A DNA stretch of 64,000 nucleotides from Cucumis sativus (Eukaryota; Streptophyta; Magnoliopsida; Cucurbitales; Cucurbitaceae). The first letter of the stretch is position 1, and each line of letters begins with the position of its first letter. A model generated the notes under the pieces. The model ran no database searches. It was given only the letters and a program-made list of their open reading frames with translations, and was not told the origin of the DNA. The translations under genes and the position numbers were made by a program. Positions 1-11,967 of the stretch are shown one piece after another. The stretch lies in NCBI RefSeq assembly GCF_000004075.3, contig NC_026659.2, forward strand, positions 25,314,272 through 25,378,271, in the 5' to 3' direction.

Positions 1-1195
1 GATATCTCATTTTCATTATTTTAGGACATAAAAATAAATCAACTTATTTTAAATAAAATATTTTAATATCACATCTATATTATTTGTACTATTTAAAGAA
101 AAAAATAAATGAATTTGTTTTAAATAAAATCTTCTAATATCAATTTTAAGTATTTTATATCATTTTAGGAAAAAAAAGAAAATTAATTTCAAAAAAAAAA
201 ATCTTTTAATATCCATTTAATTTATTTATTTATTTTACAAAATCTCAAAAAATCGCATTTAGTTTAGTTTATTTATTTTAGGAAAATGAAATTTACCTTA
301 TTAATATAATATCAAATTTGGATTATTCTTTTCTTATTTTTTTTATTGTTATTATGTTTCCATTCTTTTACCATTCACGTTCATATATCATAATTATTGT
401 TATATGCACTTAAATGTAACTCTTTGTATTTAAATTTTTTAATGTTTTAAAATTCTTCCAATTTAAAATTCTTTATGTTTTAAATAAAAGACATTTTTTT
501 ATAAAAAAAATCATTTAGCAAATTTGTCTCTAATGCTATAAATGTTTCATGTTTTTTCAAAACCTTCAAAATTTAACATATGATTTCATAAGATTTCCTA
601 AACCAGTCTTTTCTAAAAACTTATACCGTTTTCCTTAAAAAAAATCCTACGATGGAATCTAAAACTTTCTGGAAGTCCGTTATTTCTAGATTTTTGAGGT
701 GAGGGATCAATATATTTGGAAGTCCGAGATTTAATCTCAAGAAAAAATGAATTTAATTAGTATTTTAAAAAAATCTTTATTCAAAGACTAGCCTAGGATA
801 GATTTTGAGAAATTGTAATAATTTCTCATTTTCTTAAGGTGAGAAATTTTAAATTTGTAATCTTAATTAATGGAATATTATTCCACGCTTCAAACATTGA
901 AGCAATAGGGTAAAATAAGACATTAGTTTAAAAATAAATTAAAACATATTTTCAATTTAAGATTTTAAATTTGGGCACCGTTTTTTAAATGGGTGTTGTG
1001 AGGTGCTAATAACTTCCCCACACAAATGACTCCCGAACTCAATTCAATTTTTTTCGCAGACAATTTTTTTTGTTTACTTTATTTCGGTATCCAATCACAC
1101 CGTAAGAAAGATTGGTGGCGACTCTTATTTTATTTTTAAACTAACTCTTTTAAGGACGTCGGCCGCTCCGCTTCGTCTCGGGCACATGGCGACAT
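1..1195 (+). repeat. LTR-like dispersed repeat, arm 1 (cut by window edge)
   Basis: The stretch is very AT-rich with a GC-rich end (1153-1195) reading GACGTCGGCCGCTCCGCTTC and then a GGCGAC box. The same blocks recur in reverse complement at 6946-8460 and, more decayed, at 5638-6220. Shared parts include the box TATCCAATCACACC near 1088, the GGTGGCGACT box near 1114, the block around 640-960 with TTGAAGCAAT, and the AT-rich first 300 bases, which match 8170-8450 reversed. No coding sequence is visible. By layout and by the GGCGAC-type end I infer a solo LTR or LTR fragment of a Ty3/gypsy element. The element type is a guess; the repeat relationship is seen directly. Confidence 0.6.
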
Positions 1196-1196
1196 G

Positions 1197-1240
<44 letters not shown>
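1197..1240. repeat. (AT)n microsatellite
   Basis: An uninterrupted AT dinucleotide run of about 43 bases sits directly after the GC-rich end of the LTR-like repeat. Confidence 0.95.
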
Positions 1241-1242
<2 letters not shown>

Positions 1243-2052
1243 CCTAATCAACAAGAGAAGTGAAGTAGAAAGCAACGACACTTTCACATGGAGCGTTGAA
1301 TTTTGGAAAAAAACTTGGTTGCAATCGGGATTAATAAAGTTCTTTATATCGTATACGTTGCTTTCAAATGAACTTCATTTCTAAATTTTTGAAGGACAAT
1401 AGAGGACGTGATTGGAGAGTGATTAGTCACCGAAAGCAGGATTTGAACAACTACAATAGCAGCAAATATTATCAACATTCAACCCAATTAGCTAACCTAT
1501 ATCTACATCATCGTCCTTTACTTTATTTTCAATTGATATAAATTGTCCATTACTTGTTCCCAATCCAAACAGCGGGTCCACTTCCAGAAAGCTCTAAAAA
1601 TTGAAAGACACTATAAGAAATGAAGTGATGTATATTATTTGAATTATTGAGGACAGTAACCCAATCATCGTCCTTTATTTATATAATTTGATGTAGTTTT
1701 ATTATCTACCACCATCTACATGTTACATTCTTTCTCAAATTATAAATTTATTATTTTAGACAAATCAAATTAAGGTGTGTTTTTTATTGGTCAAATTGAG
1801 TACAACAATAGAATAACCAACAGCTAAAAACTCAAGGATAGAAAAGATGCTTTCATATATGATACTTGATTTTTTTCAAAAGAAAAAAAAGAAGGAATAT
1901 GAAAAAAAGAAACATAAATAAGACAAATATAAGAGTTGATTTTATGGCCAATATAATGTCGTTGCAAATTACAATAATATAACAAAACAGGGGAAGACCC
2001 AATATTAGAGCAAGTTTAGGTTTGTATCCATGACAGGAAGATGAAATGAGTA
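1241..2052. other. Gene-free spacer downstream of P450 gene 1
   Basis: AT-rich DNA without a supported gene. The last 100-200 bases are probably the 3' untranslated region of the minus-strand P450 that ends at 2053. Reading frames here are low-complexity and lack family resemblance. Confidence 0.6.
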
Positions 2053-4093
2053 TTAATTGGAGTTGAAGCAAGGAATTGGAAGAAGTTGAAGAGGTGATTT
2101 CTTGGAAACTGTAATACCAAATTCCTCTTCCATGTCTAAATCTTCTTCTTTCATTCCATTTGGTAATTTCCAATCAAAACACATTAACATATTAGCCAAC
2201 GTCAACTCTACCGTTGCAATCCCCATATTCACACCTGGACATATTCTTCTACCAGCTCCAAATGGAATTAACTCGAAGTTTTGTCCTTTGTAATCAATAT
2301 TACTTTCCATAAACCTCTCTGGACAAAACTCTTCTGGGTTTTTCCAAGAATCAGTGTCTCTTCCAATTGCCCATGCATTCACATGAATACGAGTTTTTGG
2401 ATCGATATTGTAACCATTGAGCTTAAAATGAGACATGGTTTCTCTTGGAAGCAACATTGGGGCGGGTGGATGAAGCCTCAAAGCCTCCTTCACCACCAAT
2501 TTTAGATATGGAAGCTTTTCGATCTCGTTCTCCTTCACTTGATCTTGCCCAATTATGGTGCTTCGGATTTCATGTTGTAGCTTCTTCATTACTTTTGAAT
2601 TTCTAACTAGCTCCGACATTGTCCAAACAAGTGTGTTTGCTCCTGTTTCTACTCCAGCTAGAAATAAATTCTTAAATCACACACATCAAAAAGATAAACA
2701 TAAGTGTGTTTGATCATGTCAGTTGAAAAAAACTAAACATATATAGATGTACAATGACATTGAGACACACCTATGATTGGGGGTAGGGAAGTTTGAATCA
2801 TAGTTTTCACAAGTACTAATACGCTCGGATGCTAGTTGAACTATGTTACAAGAGAAAATTACTTACCTTGATATGCCATGCAAACTTTAAAATTTTCATT
2901 TTGTAACCTCTCTTGTTACTTGTTTGGAATTCTCATTTATATATTTTTTTTAAAAAAAAAAGTTTCCGAACTTATTTGTAATTTTTTATTTTTTTAAAAC
3001 AAACAATAAATATGACATAAAATCTTTTGAATATTACCTTGCCAAAACTAATGGGTTTTGTTAGAGAATCTGCATTAAAAAATTAAAAAGATCCTCACAA
3101 ATTATAAGAAATAATTTAAACGATTTTGGGATGAAACTAAATGTTATGCCTAAGAAATTTAAGATTTACCATGACAACTGCCTTGATGCAATCTCGAGTG
3201 AATTTCATTGAACCAAATTCATAGCAATCTCTCTCCATTCTCAACAAAACATCAAGAATGTTTTCTTCTTTTTGACAAACTGTCCTAAAGTTAATACGAT
3301 CCTCAATTACATGTTCTAAAAAAGCATCCAACTCCTTAAAGTTTTTCTCTAGTCGTCCATGAACACCGGTGAGCCGATCAATAATCCATCCGAAACTAGG
3401 AAAGAAATCACTTGCCGAGAAGCATCCGATCGCCGCACTCGCTCTTTGTATAACCCCCTCAACATTACCATCATCTAGTTCACTTTCACTCCCTCTAGTA
3501 CTCTTTCCAAACGCAATCCTAGTAATGATATTAGACGTGAGAGAATACGATTTTGTTGTAAAATCAAATAGAGTTGAAGAAGATGAGGATTGAGAGATGG
3601 AATTCACAAGTTGATTCACTTCCTCTTCTCTAATATGTTGAAAAGATTGCACACGTTTGGGACTAAAGAGCTCAGCGATATAAATCTTACGAAGCTCCCT
3701 CCAGTGATCGTCGTAAGAGGAAAAAATCAAATCTAAGAAGTTGTATGAATATTTTGCGGTCGCCGCTAAGCGAGGGCGGCTACAAGAAGCAAGGTCATGA
3801 CATTTGAACAACTCTTTTGCAATCTTTGCAGAAGAAATGATGACGGTCGGGACGGAGCCAAATTTGAGGAGCATAATGGGACTGTGGGTTCTGGAAAGGT
3901 TCCATAAGGAGCGATGGGGGTGAGAGCCAAGGAGGTGTAAATGACCTAACAAAGGAAGCTTGGGAGGGCTTGGAGGAGGAAGAAATTTATGGTTATTGTT
4001 GTGTTTAAGTTCAACATTTTTCTTGGTTTTTAGAAGGATCAGAGAACATAAGAAAAAGAGAAGAGAAAGGACACAAATGGAAAGGCTATTCAT
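2053..4093 (-). CDS. Cytochrome P450, CYP71 family (CYP71B-like), intact
   Basis: Haem-thiolate monooxygenase of the plant A-type CYP71 family, anchored in the ER membrane. Exon 1 is 3170-4093, exon 2 is 2053-2670, and the 499-bp phase-0 GT-AG intron lies just before the I-helix, as usual for A-type P450s. The product has 513 residues, a normal length. Visible parts: N-terminal anchor (residues 1-20), proline hinge PPPSPPKLP, C-helix WRELRK, I-helix AGVET (313-317, with Gly where Thr/Ser is usual), ExxR at 370-373 (EALR), PERF at 425-428, and haem loop FGAGRRICPG with Cys452. The start is ATG 4093; the frame is open upstream, but 4093 gives the normal anchor and matches the starts of the two paralogues. 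Family assignment is firm. Subfamily and substrate cannot be read from the sequence. It is the only P450 here with all key motifs intact. Confidence 0.93.
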
Positions 4094-4173
4094 ATTGTAT
4101 GACTCAACTATAGCATTTGAGAGATGAAGATCAAAAAGAAAGGTACAAAGTAATGGACATTGTGTTGGTAGGG

Positions 4174-4180
4174 TTATATA
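4174..4180 (-). promoter_or_regulatory. Candidate TATA box of P450 gene 1
   Basis: On the minus strand TATATAA lies about 80 bases before the chosen ATG at 4093, which would leave a leader of about 50 bases. AT-rich surroundings make chance matches common. Confidence 0.4.
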
Positions 4181-4195
4181 GGAAATATAAGTCAA

Positions 4196-5637
4196 TTATA
4201 TCTATATCTATATATATATACACACATGCATTCGGATTCAATATAACTTGTATATCACTTTATTGTGCACTTTATAATACTATGTAAATTTTTATCTAAA
4301 GGGAAATGGGGTTGAATTTAACTCCATACAACGCCCATTTTTTAACAAAAACAATAATTAATTTTTTTCGTCACATGACATATTTTAATTGGCTAAACCC
4401 TTTTGTACTTGAGATTTTTTGAGTTTACAAGAAAAAAGAAAAAAAATGATAATACATTTTTTATAAGTACCAAAATTTACTCCATAGTTTTTAAATAATT
4501 TATGAAAAAATGACGCTTTTAGCGTATTTAGTTGGGATCCTCTAATACCTACTAATGATCACACCAGCTTCGTATCTTCCTTCTGAAGTAGACAATCATA
4601 ATAGAGTGATGATAATTAAAACTTAGTTATCATTAACCCGATCTTAATACTAATAACATAAGTTAACGTGGATTTGATACTTTAGATAAAATTTCAACTT
4701 TCAATTAACCAAATCTTTGTAATATATGTGTATGTATGTATGAGAAATTAGGTCGCTGTCTTTCTCCAATCACACTAATTAATTATTGGTAACAAATATG
4801 GACAAAAACGTAAGAGAATCTTTTCTGAATGACAACTATACAAGATAATCTTTTTTTTTTTCCTCTACCCTCTTGTACTCTATCAATATAGATTTATTTG
4901 TTTTTTTCCAAATTGAAGAATTAGGTTTGAACAGTGTTGCAAAAGTGAATGATTTGATTCCCCCAATTATATGTATATGGTTCTACAATTTTGGAAAGTT
5001 TTGGTCATTTTTTCTTTTTCTTTCATCCTTATTTAAAGAAATCAACCTTTTCAAATATAACAAAATTAATCAATATTTACCAAATTTTCATAGTGTTTTA
5101 GAGGTTGATCTGTAGAGTTGGTCATACTAGAAAAAGATTATGATCACCAAGTGTTCATCTATTAAGATGACATATTTTGCACATGTTATGCTTAGTTCTA
5201 AAAGCAATTTTTTATATACAAACATGGTGGATTTGAACTACTCGATGTGTAAGTTAAGCTAAATTCTTGATGTGATCATTTTTTTGATATATATTATAAC
5301 CTATTTAAAATTTATATTAATGAACATATTTAATTTTTTATGGTTATTTAGGGTGATGATCCTAAGGTTCAGAGAAGTACTTGATGGAAAATTTAGATAT
5401 ATGCAGCGGAAATCGATCGAATTTTATTTACTTCATTGTTGTTTAATTTGCTTGTACTGTGTTATTTCAATTGTTTTATGAAGGTCACCTATTTTTCTAT
5501 AATACAGATCTACTGTTGGTTGGTGCACATAATTAAGATCAGAGATTAGTCTCTTTGTCAAAAAAATTTCAACAACATTTTCTATGTCATCAAATTAGAC
5601 ATTAAACTTAAATAAATGTTAAGTTTTTTGTTTCTAA
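4196..5637. other. Spacer upstream of P450 gene 1
   Basis: Promoter-side DNA, AT-rich, with TATC/TA microsatellite at 4196-4222. Short open frames at 4873-5115 and 5272-5481 are rich in Phe, Ile and Leu and resemble no family; I do not call them genes. Confidence 0.5.
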
Positions 5638-6220
5638 AGGTCGTCACGTGCTCGATTGAAACGAAGCATAGTGGTCGACGTCCTCAAAGTGTGTTAATTT
5701 TAAAATAAAACAAAAAAAAGTCGCTAACAATCTTTTTACAGTGTGATTGGACACCCAAATAAAGTAAAGTTTAAAATAAAATCATAAAAAAATGGTATGC
5801 AAAAAACTAGATTGAGTTGAGTTCAAATGAGGAAGGTGTTGGCATCCCACAACACCACTTTAAAAAGTCGTGGCTAAATTTCAAATCTGAATTTGAAAAT
5901 ATTCAATTTTTTAAAATTAATGTCTTATTTTATCCCACATTACTTCAATGTTTGAAGCAATGATTTCATAAAATAAGTGGAAAACATTCCATCAATTATG
6001 CTATATTGAAGAAAATTTTCTCACATCAAGAGAGTGAAAAATCAGTACAGATTTTCAAAATATGTCGTACAAATAGCTTTCTAATAAAGAGATTTTTAAA
6101 AAAAATAATTAAAATCAGTTTTTTTTATTGAATCTCGAACTCCCAAAGATGTAATCTCACACCTCAAGAATTCTAAAAATTCAAACTCCCAAATTTTCTA
6201 GATTTTTTTTGTTTAAAAAA
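5638..6220 (-). repeat. LTR-like dispersed repeat, arm 3 (degenerate)
   Basis: Reverse-orientation copy of the 1-1195 repeat. It starts with a CGTCACGTGCTCG box, has GACGTCCTCAAA near 5679 and CAGTGTGATTGGACACCCAA near 5740, and continues with the TTGAAGCAATGA block near 5953. It is more diverged than the copy at 6946-8460. Confidence 0.6.
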
Positions 6221-6404
6221 AATTATATAAGTTATTAGAAAAAATTGATTGAAAAACGAATTAAATCATAAATAATTAAATTTGGAACGTTTGTAAATAC
6301 ATAAAAATTATAACTTCAAAGAAATTAAATTTCTGAATGATTTTTGAAAGAAAAAAATTGTAAAAGAATTTAAATGACAACGACTTAAAAAAAAATTCTA
6401 ATGA

Positions 6405-6645
6405 TTTTGAAAGGTTGTGAAATGAGCTATGGGGAAGAGAGGCAATTAAAATGAGTTGTCAATGGCCTAAGAAAGGAAGCATTGGAGGGGATGGAGGAGG
6501 AAGGAAAATTTTGTTTGTTCTTCTAATATTTACTTTATTTCGGTGTCTAATCACACCTTTTTAAGAGAGGCAATTTGGTTTGTGTTTATCTTGAAAAAGA
6601 GTAAAGAAGATAAGAGGAAGGTTATAAGGATATGGAAGAATCCAT
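6405..6645 (-). pseudogene. P450 relic: N-terminus and proline hinge
   Basis: Read on the minus strand, the segment has an ATG near 6645 followed by a broken hydrophobic anchor with an early stop. The segment matching the hinge and following helix of P450 gene 1 (its 3890-4060) lies at about 6410-6520. Between them is a short piece resembling the dispersed LTR-like repeat (ATTTCGGTGTCTAATCACACC, reworded positions 6537-6557). Stops, indels and the insertion rule out function. It is evidence of an additional P450 copy in the array. Confidence 0.6.
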
Positions 6646-6945
6646 ATGAAGTAAAATGGTATTATGCATTATCATGTGAAGATGACTATTTGGTCAATTT
6701 CTTAGTGACTTAGTTTAATGAAAAGTTAATGTATTTATGGAAAGAACGACGACCAGAAAAACATATAGGAGATTAATTTTCAGCCCTACAAAACAAAACC
6801 CTACATGATTTCTTTTTATATCATGTTCAAATGGTTAATTATAGTCTAATTAAATCATAACAAAAATTTCATTAACTAATTATAATATCACTTTATATCA
6901 TATATTTTTTTAAGATTGAAACTCTTATATTTTTATTGACATCGA

Positions 6946-8460
6946 TATTGTCGCCACGTGCCCAAGACGACGCGGAGCGGCCGACGTCCTCAAAAGAGCT
7001 AGTTTTAAAATATAACAGAAGTCGCCATCAATCTTTTTTACTGTGTGATTGGACACCGAAATAAAATAAACAATTTTAAAAAAATGGTCTGCAAAAAAAT
7101 TGAGTTGAGTCCGAGGGTCATTTGTGTGTGGGGAAGGTATTAGTACCCCACGACACTCATTTAAATAAACCGTGTCCAAAGTTCAAATCTTGAATTGGAA
7201 ATGTTTTTTAAATTTATTTTTAAACCAATGGTCTTATTTCACCCATCATTACTTCAATATTTGAAGCAATGATGTCATAAAATAAGTGGAATAATATTCC
7301 ATTAATTAAGACTACTTTGAATAAAAGATTATTTTAAAAAAAACATTGACTAAATTCATTTTTTCTTGGGATCAAATTTCAGACTTCCAAAGATATTGAA
7401 CACTCACCTCAAGAATCTAGAAATAACAGGTTCTAGATTCCATGATTTTTTTTAGAATGATAAAATTTAAAGATAAATACGATATAAGGAAAAATAAATA
7501 AATAATTGATATGAAATATCATGGTAATATTGCAAAGTGTAAAAAATATCCATAAATTTAATATTACATGATAATAATTATTATGCAGGCAAAAAAAGCA
7601 AGTTAAAAAAATAAATATAAAAGGAAAATACAATTGGTAGACAACTACAACGAATAAATATATAAATAATAATAATAATAAAAGATAAAAGGAAAAGAAA
7701 AGGAAGTTTTCTTTTTTTTTTAAACCTTGCCGCCACCCATATATATAATAATAATAATAATACACAAAAATCATCGATGAGGTGCGGATCCTTGGGAGTA
7801 AATCCCTACTACATGAACCTCCAACAAAGTGTATTTTAAAATGGAATTTGATTTGCTAAGGAGGAACAAAAACAAAAACAAAAAAAAAAAGTAAAACACT
7901 AATGTAATGAAATGAATAAGAAAACTCACCTTTTTAAGAGATTCTCTCTAAAAATTTAGGGTTTAGACTTTTTGTAAGAAAATTTTCTCCAAATAATTCT
8001 TTGTTCAAAAAAACTCTTCCCCAAAGAATTTTTTGTTTAAGAAACTTTCCTCCTCTTTTTCAAAATGACAAGGGTCCCTATTTACAGACCCTGAGTGTAC
8101 CACAAATTAAAAAAATAATAATAATAAAATCAAATTTTGATATTATATTAATAAAAACAAATTTTTATTTTTCTAAAATAAATTAAATGAGATATTTTGA
8201 GATTTTGTGAAAAATAAATTAATATATCAAATGAATATTAAAATACTTTTACTTAAAATTAATTTTCTTTTTTCCTAAAATAATTTAAGTAAGTGAAAAT
8301 TGATATTAGAAGATTTTATTTAAAACAAATTCATTTCTTTTTTCCTAAATTAGTACAAATATAATATTAAAAGATTTTTAAAAAACAAATTGATTTATTT
8401 TTGTTTCCTAAAATGATGAAAATGAAATATTATAAGATATTATGTATTATTAATTTTTTT
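6946..8460 (-). repeat. LTR-like dispersed repeat, arm 2
   Basis: Inverted counterpart of 1-1195. The GC-rich end at 6950-7000 (CGCCACGTGCCC, then GCGGAGCGGCCGACGTCCTC) mirrors 1153-1195. The 7020-7440 part mirrors about 640-1140 and 8170-8450 mirrors the first 300 bases. The middle (7440-8170) is less alike and includes AT and AAT microsatellites. The apparent 84-codon frame at 6925-7179 is only this repeat read in one frame. Probably a solo LTR or an LTR remnant. Confidence 0.6.
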
Positions 8461-9560
8461 ACTTTTTTTTAAAGTAAATAAATAAATAATTTAGCAATTA
8501 TTACTAATATTAGTATTTAAAAAAAGATATATATATGTAGGATAAAAATAGGTGGCAAGAGATATTTCGCCATGCTAACATGTTTGCTCGACCAAATGGA
8601 CTCAAATTGACACCTCTTCCACTTGCACACTTTGTTTATTACCACACACTCCTTGTGGTGGAGAAGTCTATTAGTATTATTCATCCCATTTCCAATTATT
8701 ATTCATTACATCATCTAATTTCTCTCATTTTTCCTCACAAAAATTGGCATCTTATCGATCAACAATAAATTATTTTCTAGATGAAATCTTTTCATACTTT
8801 CTTATTTCTACTTTTCTTTTTCCTTTTACATAGATTTGTTGTTCCTCCTTTTGACACTCTTCCTCTCCCCTCCTCTATCTCTTTCATTCTCAATTCAATT
8901 AACATCTCCTTTCCTTTGATTAACTGATTTAGTGTCATCAAGCTTAAGGGATTAAGCGTTTTAGTAAGTTCATTCTAGAAGCACAAGAACATTGTTACAA
9001 TAAGAAGATTATCATTAATGAAAAGTTGTTTCCACACACGTCTTGAACACATTTATTTTACATAAGAGTTTAAGAAAGATGATGATACTAACACTAAGAA
9101 ATGGAATTTGTCATTATCATCTACTCCATCTTTATCCATTTTCAGTATTAGGCAACCAATTTTAGTGTCTTGATTTCTTCAAAAAACCTAATCATCTTCC
9201 CTTTATCATCCAAACAAAACGCAACCCATCTACTTTTACTTCATTAACTTACTAACTACCATTTCAATTAATTATATTTCTTTTCCTTATGAAAAAAATT
9301 AATAGTAAATAGCTCTATTAACAAAATGGAGTAAAAATATTTACAAAAATAGCAAAAATGTTACCAATCAACGGATAAATTTTTTAAAATATCAAATCCG
9401 TTATTCAGTGTATATTATTATTGATAGTTACTAAAATCAACTCATACCACTTATCTCCCAAATTGAAAATTAATTATAGCTATTGTGCTATATATAATAT
9501 TTTTTGCAAATATAATTATTTTATCACACCTATTAACTTATTACATACCATTCAAATGAT
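8461..9560. other. Gene-free AT-rich spacer
   Basis: No gene is supported. The part at about 9340-9540 has TAGCAA and TTGCAAATAT blocks that loosely resemble the small repeat family at 14799-15022, but is too decayed for a firm call. Confidence 0.5.
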
Positions 9561-9599
9561 CTTACTTCTCTCTATTTGCAGTATTGGATAACGATTATC

Positions 9600-9685
9600 G
9601 TACAATTATCTCGCCATAAGCTTCTCTCTATATCGTGATCATTGGAGAGAAGTTCGAAAATTTTACGTGATTTGTCTATAATTGT
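9600..9685 (+). pseudogene. P450 relic: C-helix fragment
   Basis: At 9631-9679 the plus strand reads YRDHWREVRKFYVIC, matching the C-helix region of the intact P450 in this window (DDHWRELRKIYIAEL). Sequence on either side is no longer alignable, and a copia-type LTR begins about 60 bases downstream. It is a remnant only. Confidence 0.6.
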
Positions 9686-10510
9686 CTACGTGATTTGTAA
9701 ATTTCCGTATCCTCCTTCCTTATTTTTTATAGTGAATATTCTGTTGGAATAAATGGTTATGATTCTTCATGAATGGTGTATCATGAGTGGATGCATCATT
9801 TCATGAAAAGTTGGAATAAATGGTTATGATACTTCATGAATGGATGCATCATTTCATAAAAAGTTAAATCATTTCATGAAAAGTGTCATTAACTAAAGGA
9901 CATGACTTTTTGAATGGTCACAAAAAGTCTATAAATAAGTCATTTTGTTGAGAGAAAAGAACATAGAAAAAATCATTTGTCTTCAATAAACAAATTTCTC
10001 TCCATATCCACAATCTTAACGTTCGATAGATTCACAAGGTTTCGTTCGTAGATCTTCTATACGGGGTGCTACACTTAGAAGAAAGTTGATCAGTTCTATC
10101 TGGGAGGCAATTACTCTAAATTCTCAAGCACTAGGGTGAGTAAATCTGTCTTAAGGAGACAACGTGAATTCGTTGAGCTCAGATTTATATTTGTGTATGA
10201 TTTTTCTGTTCACTGTGATAATAATATACCTAGCAATTGATAATCTATATAACAATCTTAAGACAAAATTTATATTTCACACATATACAAATTAGTTTGT
10301 TTTATATATACATATTGGTTAGATTTTTTTTTATCACACTAAGCCTATTAACTTGAATGTGTTAAATATTTTTTGTTATTCAAGTATCTCATTAAGAAAA
10401 TTAACTTGATTTATTTTAATTATTTCTTTTTGTTTCAAATATCATAGTAAGTATATTAACCGTAAGATTTCATCTTTAATTATTTGTTTAACTTTATTTG
10501 TTTTGAAGAT

Positions 10511-11967
10511 ATGACTTCAACAAACTTTAATTCTCCTATAACTGGTGTTGCCCATGGGGAGAAACCAGAAAAATTTGGTGGTGTTGATTTCAAACGTTGG
10601 CAACAAAAAATGTTGTTCTATCTCACCACTTTAAATTTGGCAAAGTTTCTCACCGAGGATGCTCCCATTTTACCTGAGGGAGAATCTGACAAAGAAAAGC
10701 AACTTGCAGTTGATGCATGGAAACATGCATAATATCTTTGCAAGAATTACATTTTGAATGGGTTAGATAACACACTATACAATGTGTATAGTAGTGTTGA
10801 TTCGGCCAAAAATCTATGGACTTCATTAGAGAAGAAGTACAAAATTGAAGTTGCTCTGTCGTTGGAAAATTTCTGGATTACAAAATGGTGGACTCCAAAA
10901 CTGTAATCAGTCGGGTTCAGGAAATCCAGGTAATTCTACATGATATACATGCTGAGAATATGACTTTGAGTGAGTCTTTTCAGGTAGCATCAATAATTGA
11001 AAATTTGCCACCCTCATGGAAGGACTTCAAAAATTATCTCAAGCATAAACGCAAAGAGATAAAACTTGAGGAACTTGTGGTCCGACTTGGGATTGAAGAA
11101 AAGAATAGAAAGGCGGAAAAGTGTACTACGGATAGTACAATGGATCCCTAGGCCAACACTGTGGAAAGTAGATCACAAAGTAACAAGAAAATGAAGTTTT
11201 CTGGTGAAGGTTCAAATAAAAAACCACGATTCACAAAAAAGTTCAATGGCAAGTGTTACAACTGCAACAAAATGGGACATCAATCAAAAGATTGTCGTAA
11301 GACAAAAAATCTTCAGAAAAAACATGTCCAAGCTCATATCACAGAAGTTGATGAAGTATCAGATGGTGTTGCAGATATTGACCTTTGTGCAGTCATTTCA
11401 GAATGCAACGTGGTGGGCAATTCCAAGGAGTGGTGGGTAGACATTGGGGCTACTCGTCATATTTGTGCCAACAAGGATATGTTCACATCATATGTGCCAG
11501 TTTCTAGTGGAGAACAACTATTTATGGGTAACTCCTCTACTTCAAAGGTTGAGGGACAAGGCAAAGTGATTCTTAAGATGACCTCTGGCAAGGAACTCAC
11601 TCTCAACAATGTGCTTCATGTTCCTCACATTCGCAAGAACTTAGTTTCTGGTTCATTGCTTAGTAAGAATGGCTTTAAGTTGGTCTTTGTATCTAATAAG
11701 TTTGTACTTTTCAAGAATGAGATGTACATTGGAAAGGGTTACTTGAGTGATGGTCTATTTAAATTAAATGTACTCACAGTTGTACCCAAAAGTATTATTA
11801 ATAAAGTATCTACTTTTGCTTATATTGTGGAGTCATTTGTTTGGCATGGCAGACTAGGACATGTTAATTTTAATTCTTTGCGAAGACTAATTAATATGAA
11901 CTTGATTCCAAAATTAACTTTTGACACAAATCATCGATGTGAGGTGTGTGGAATCAAAGATGACTAA
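10511..11967 (+). pseudogene. Copia gag-protease reading frame, broken
   Basis: The gag part runs from 10511 to an in-frame stop at 10730, continues past it in the same frame to about 10870, then shifts frame to 10885-11151. A further in-frame stop precedes 11161-11967. The latter carries the zinc knuckle CYNCNKMGHQSKDC (C-x2-C-x4-H-x4-C, near 11254), the protease motif WWVDIGATRH and the GAG-pre-integrase piece WHGRLGHVN. The protease should have Asp-Ser/Thr-Gly; here the second residue is Ile, so the active site is altered as well as the frame. It resembles Tnt1-type copia polyproteins. Confidence 0.85.

Noticed and set aside
6925-7179. 84-codon minus-strand open frame with Arg/Pro-rich end
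   Set aside because: It is the GC-rich end of the dispersed LTR-like repeat read in one frame; the copies at 1-1195 and 5638-6220 break the frame.
7433-7774. 113-codon minus-strand frame rich in Tyr and Phe
   Set aside because: Low-complexity AT/AAT repeat translation with no family likeness.
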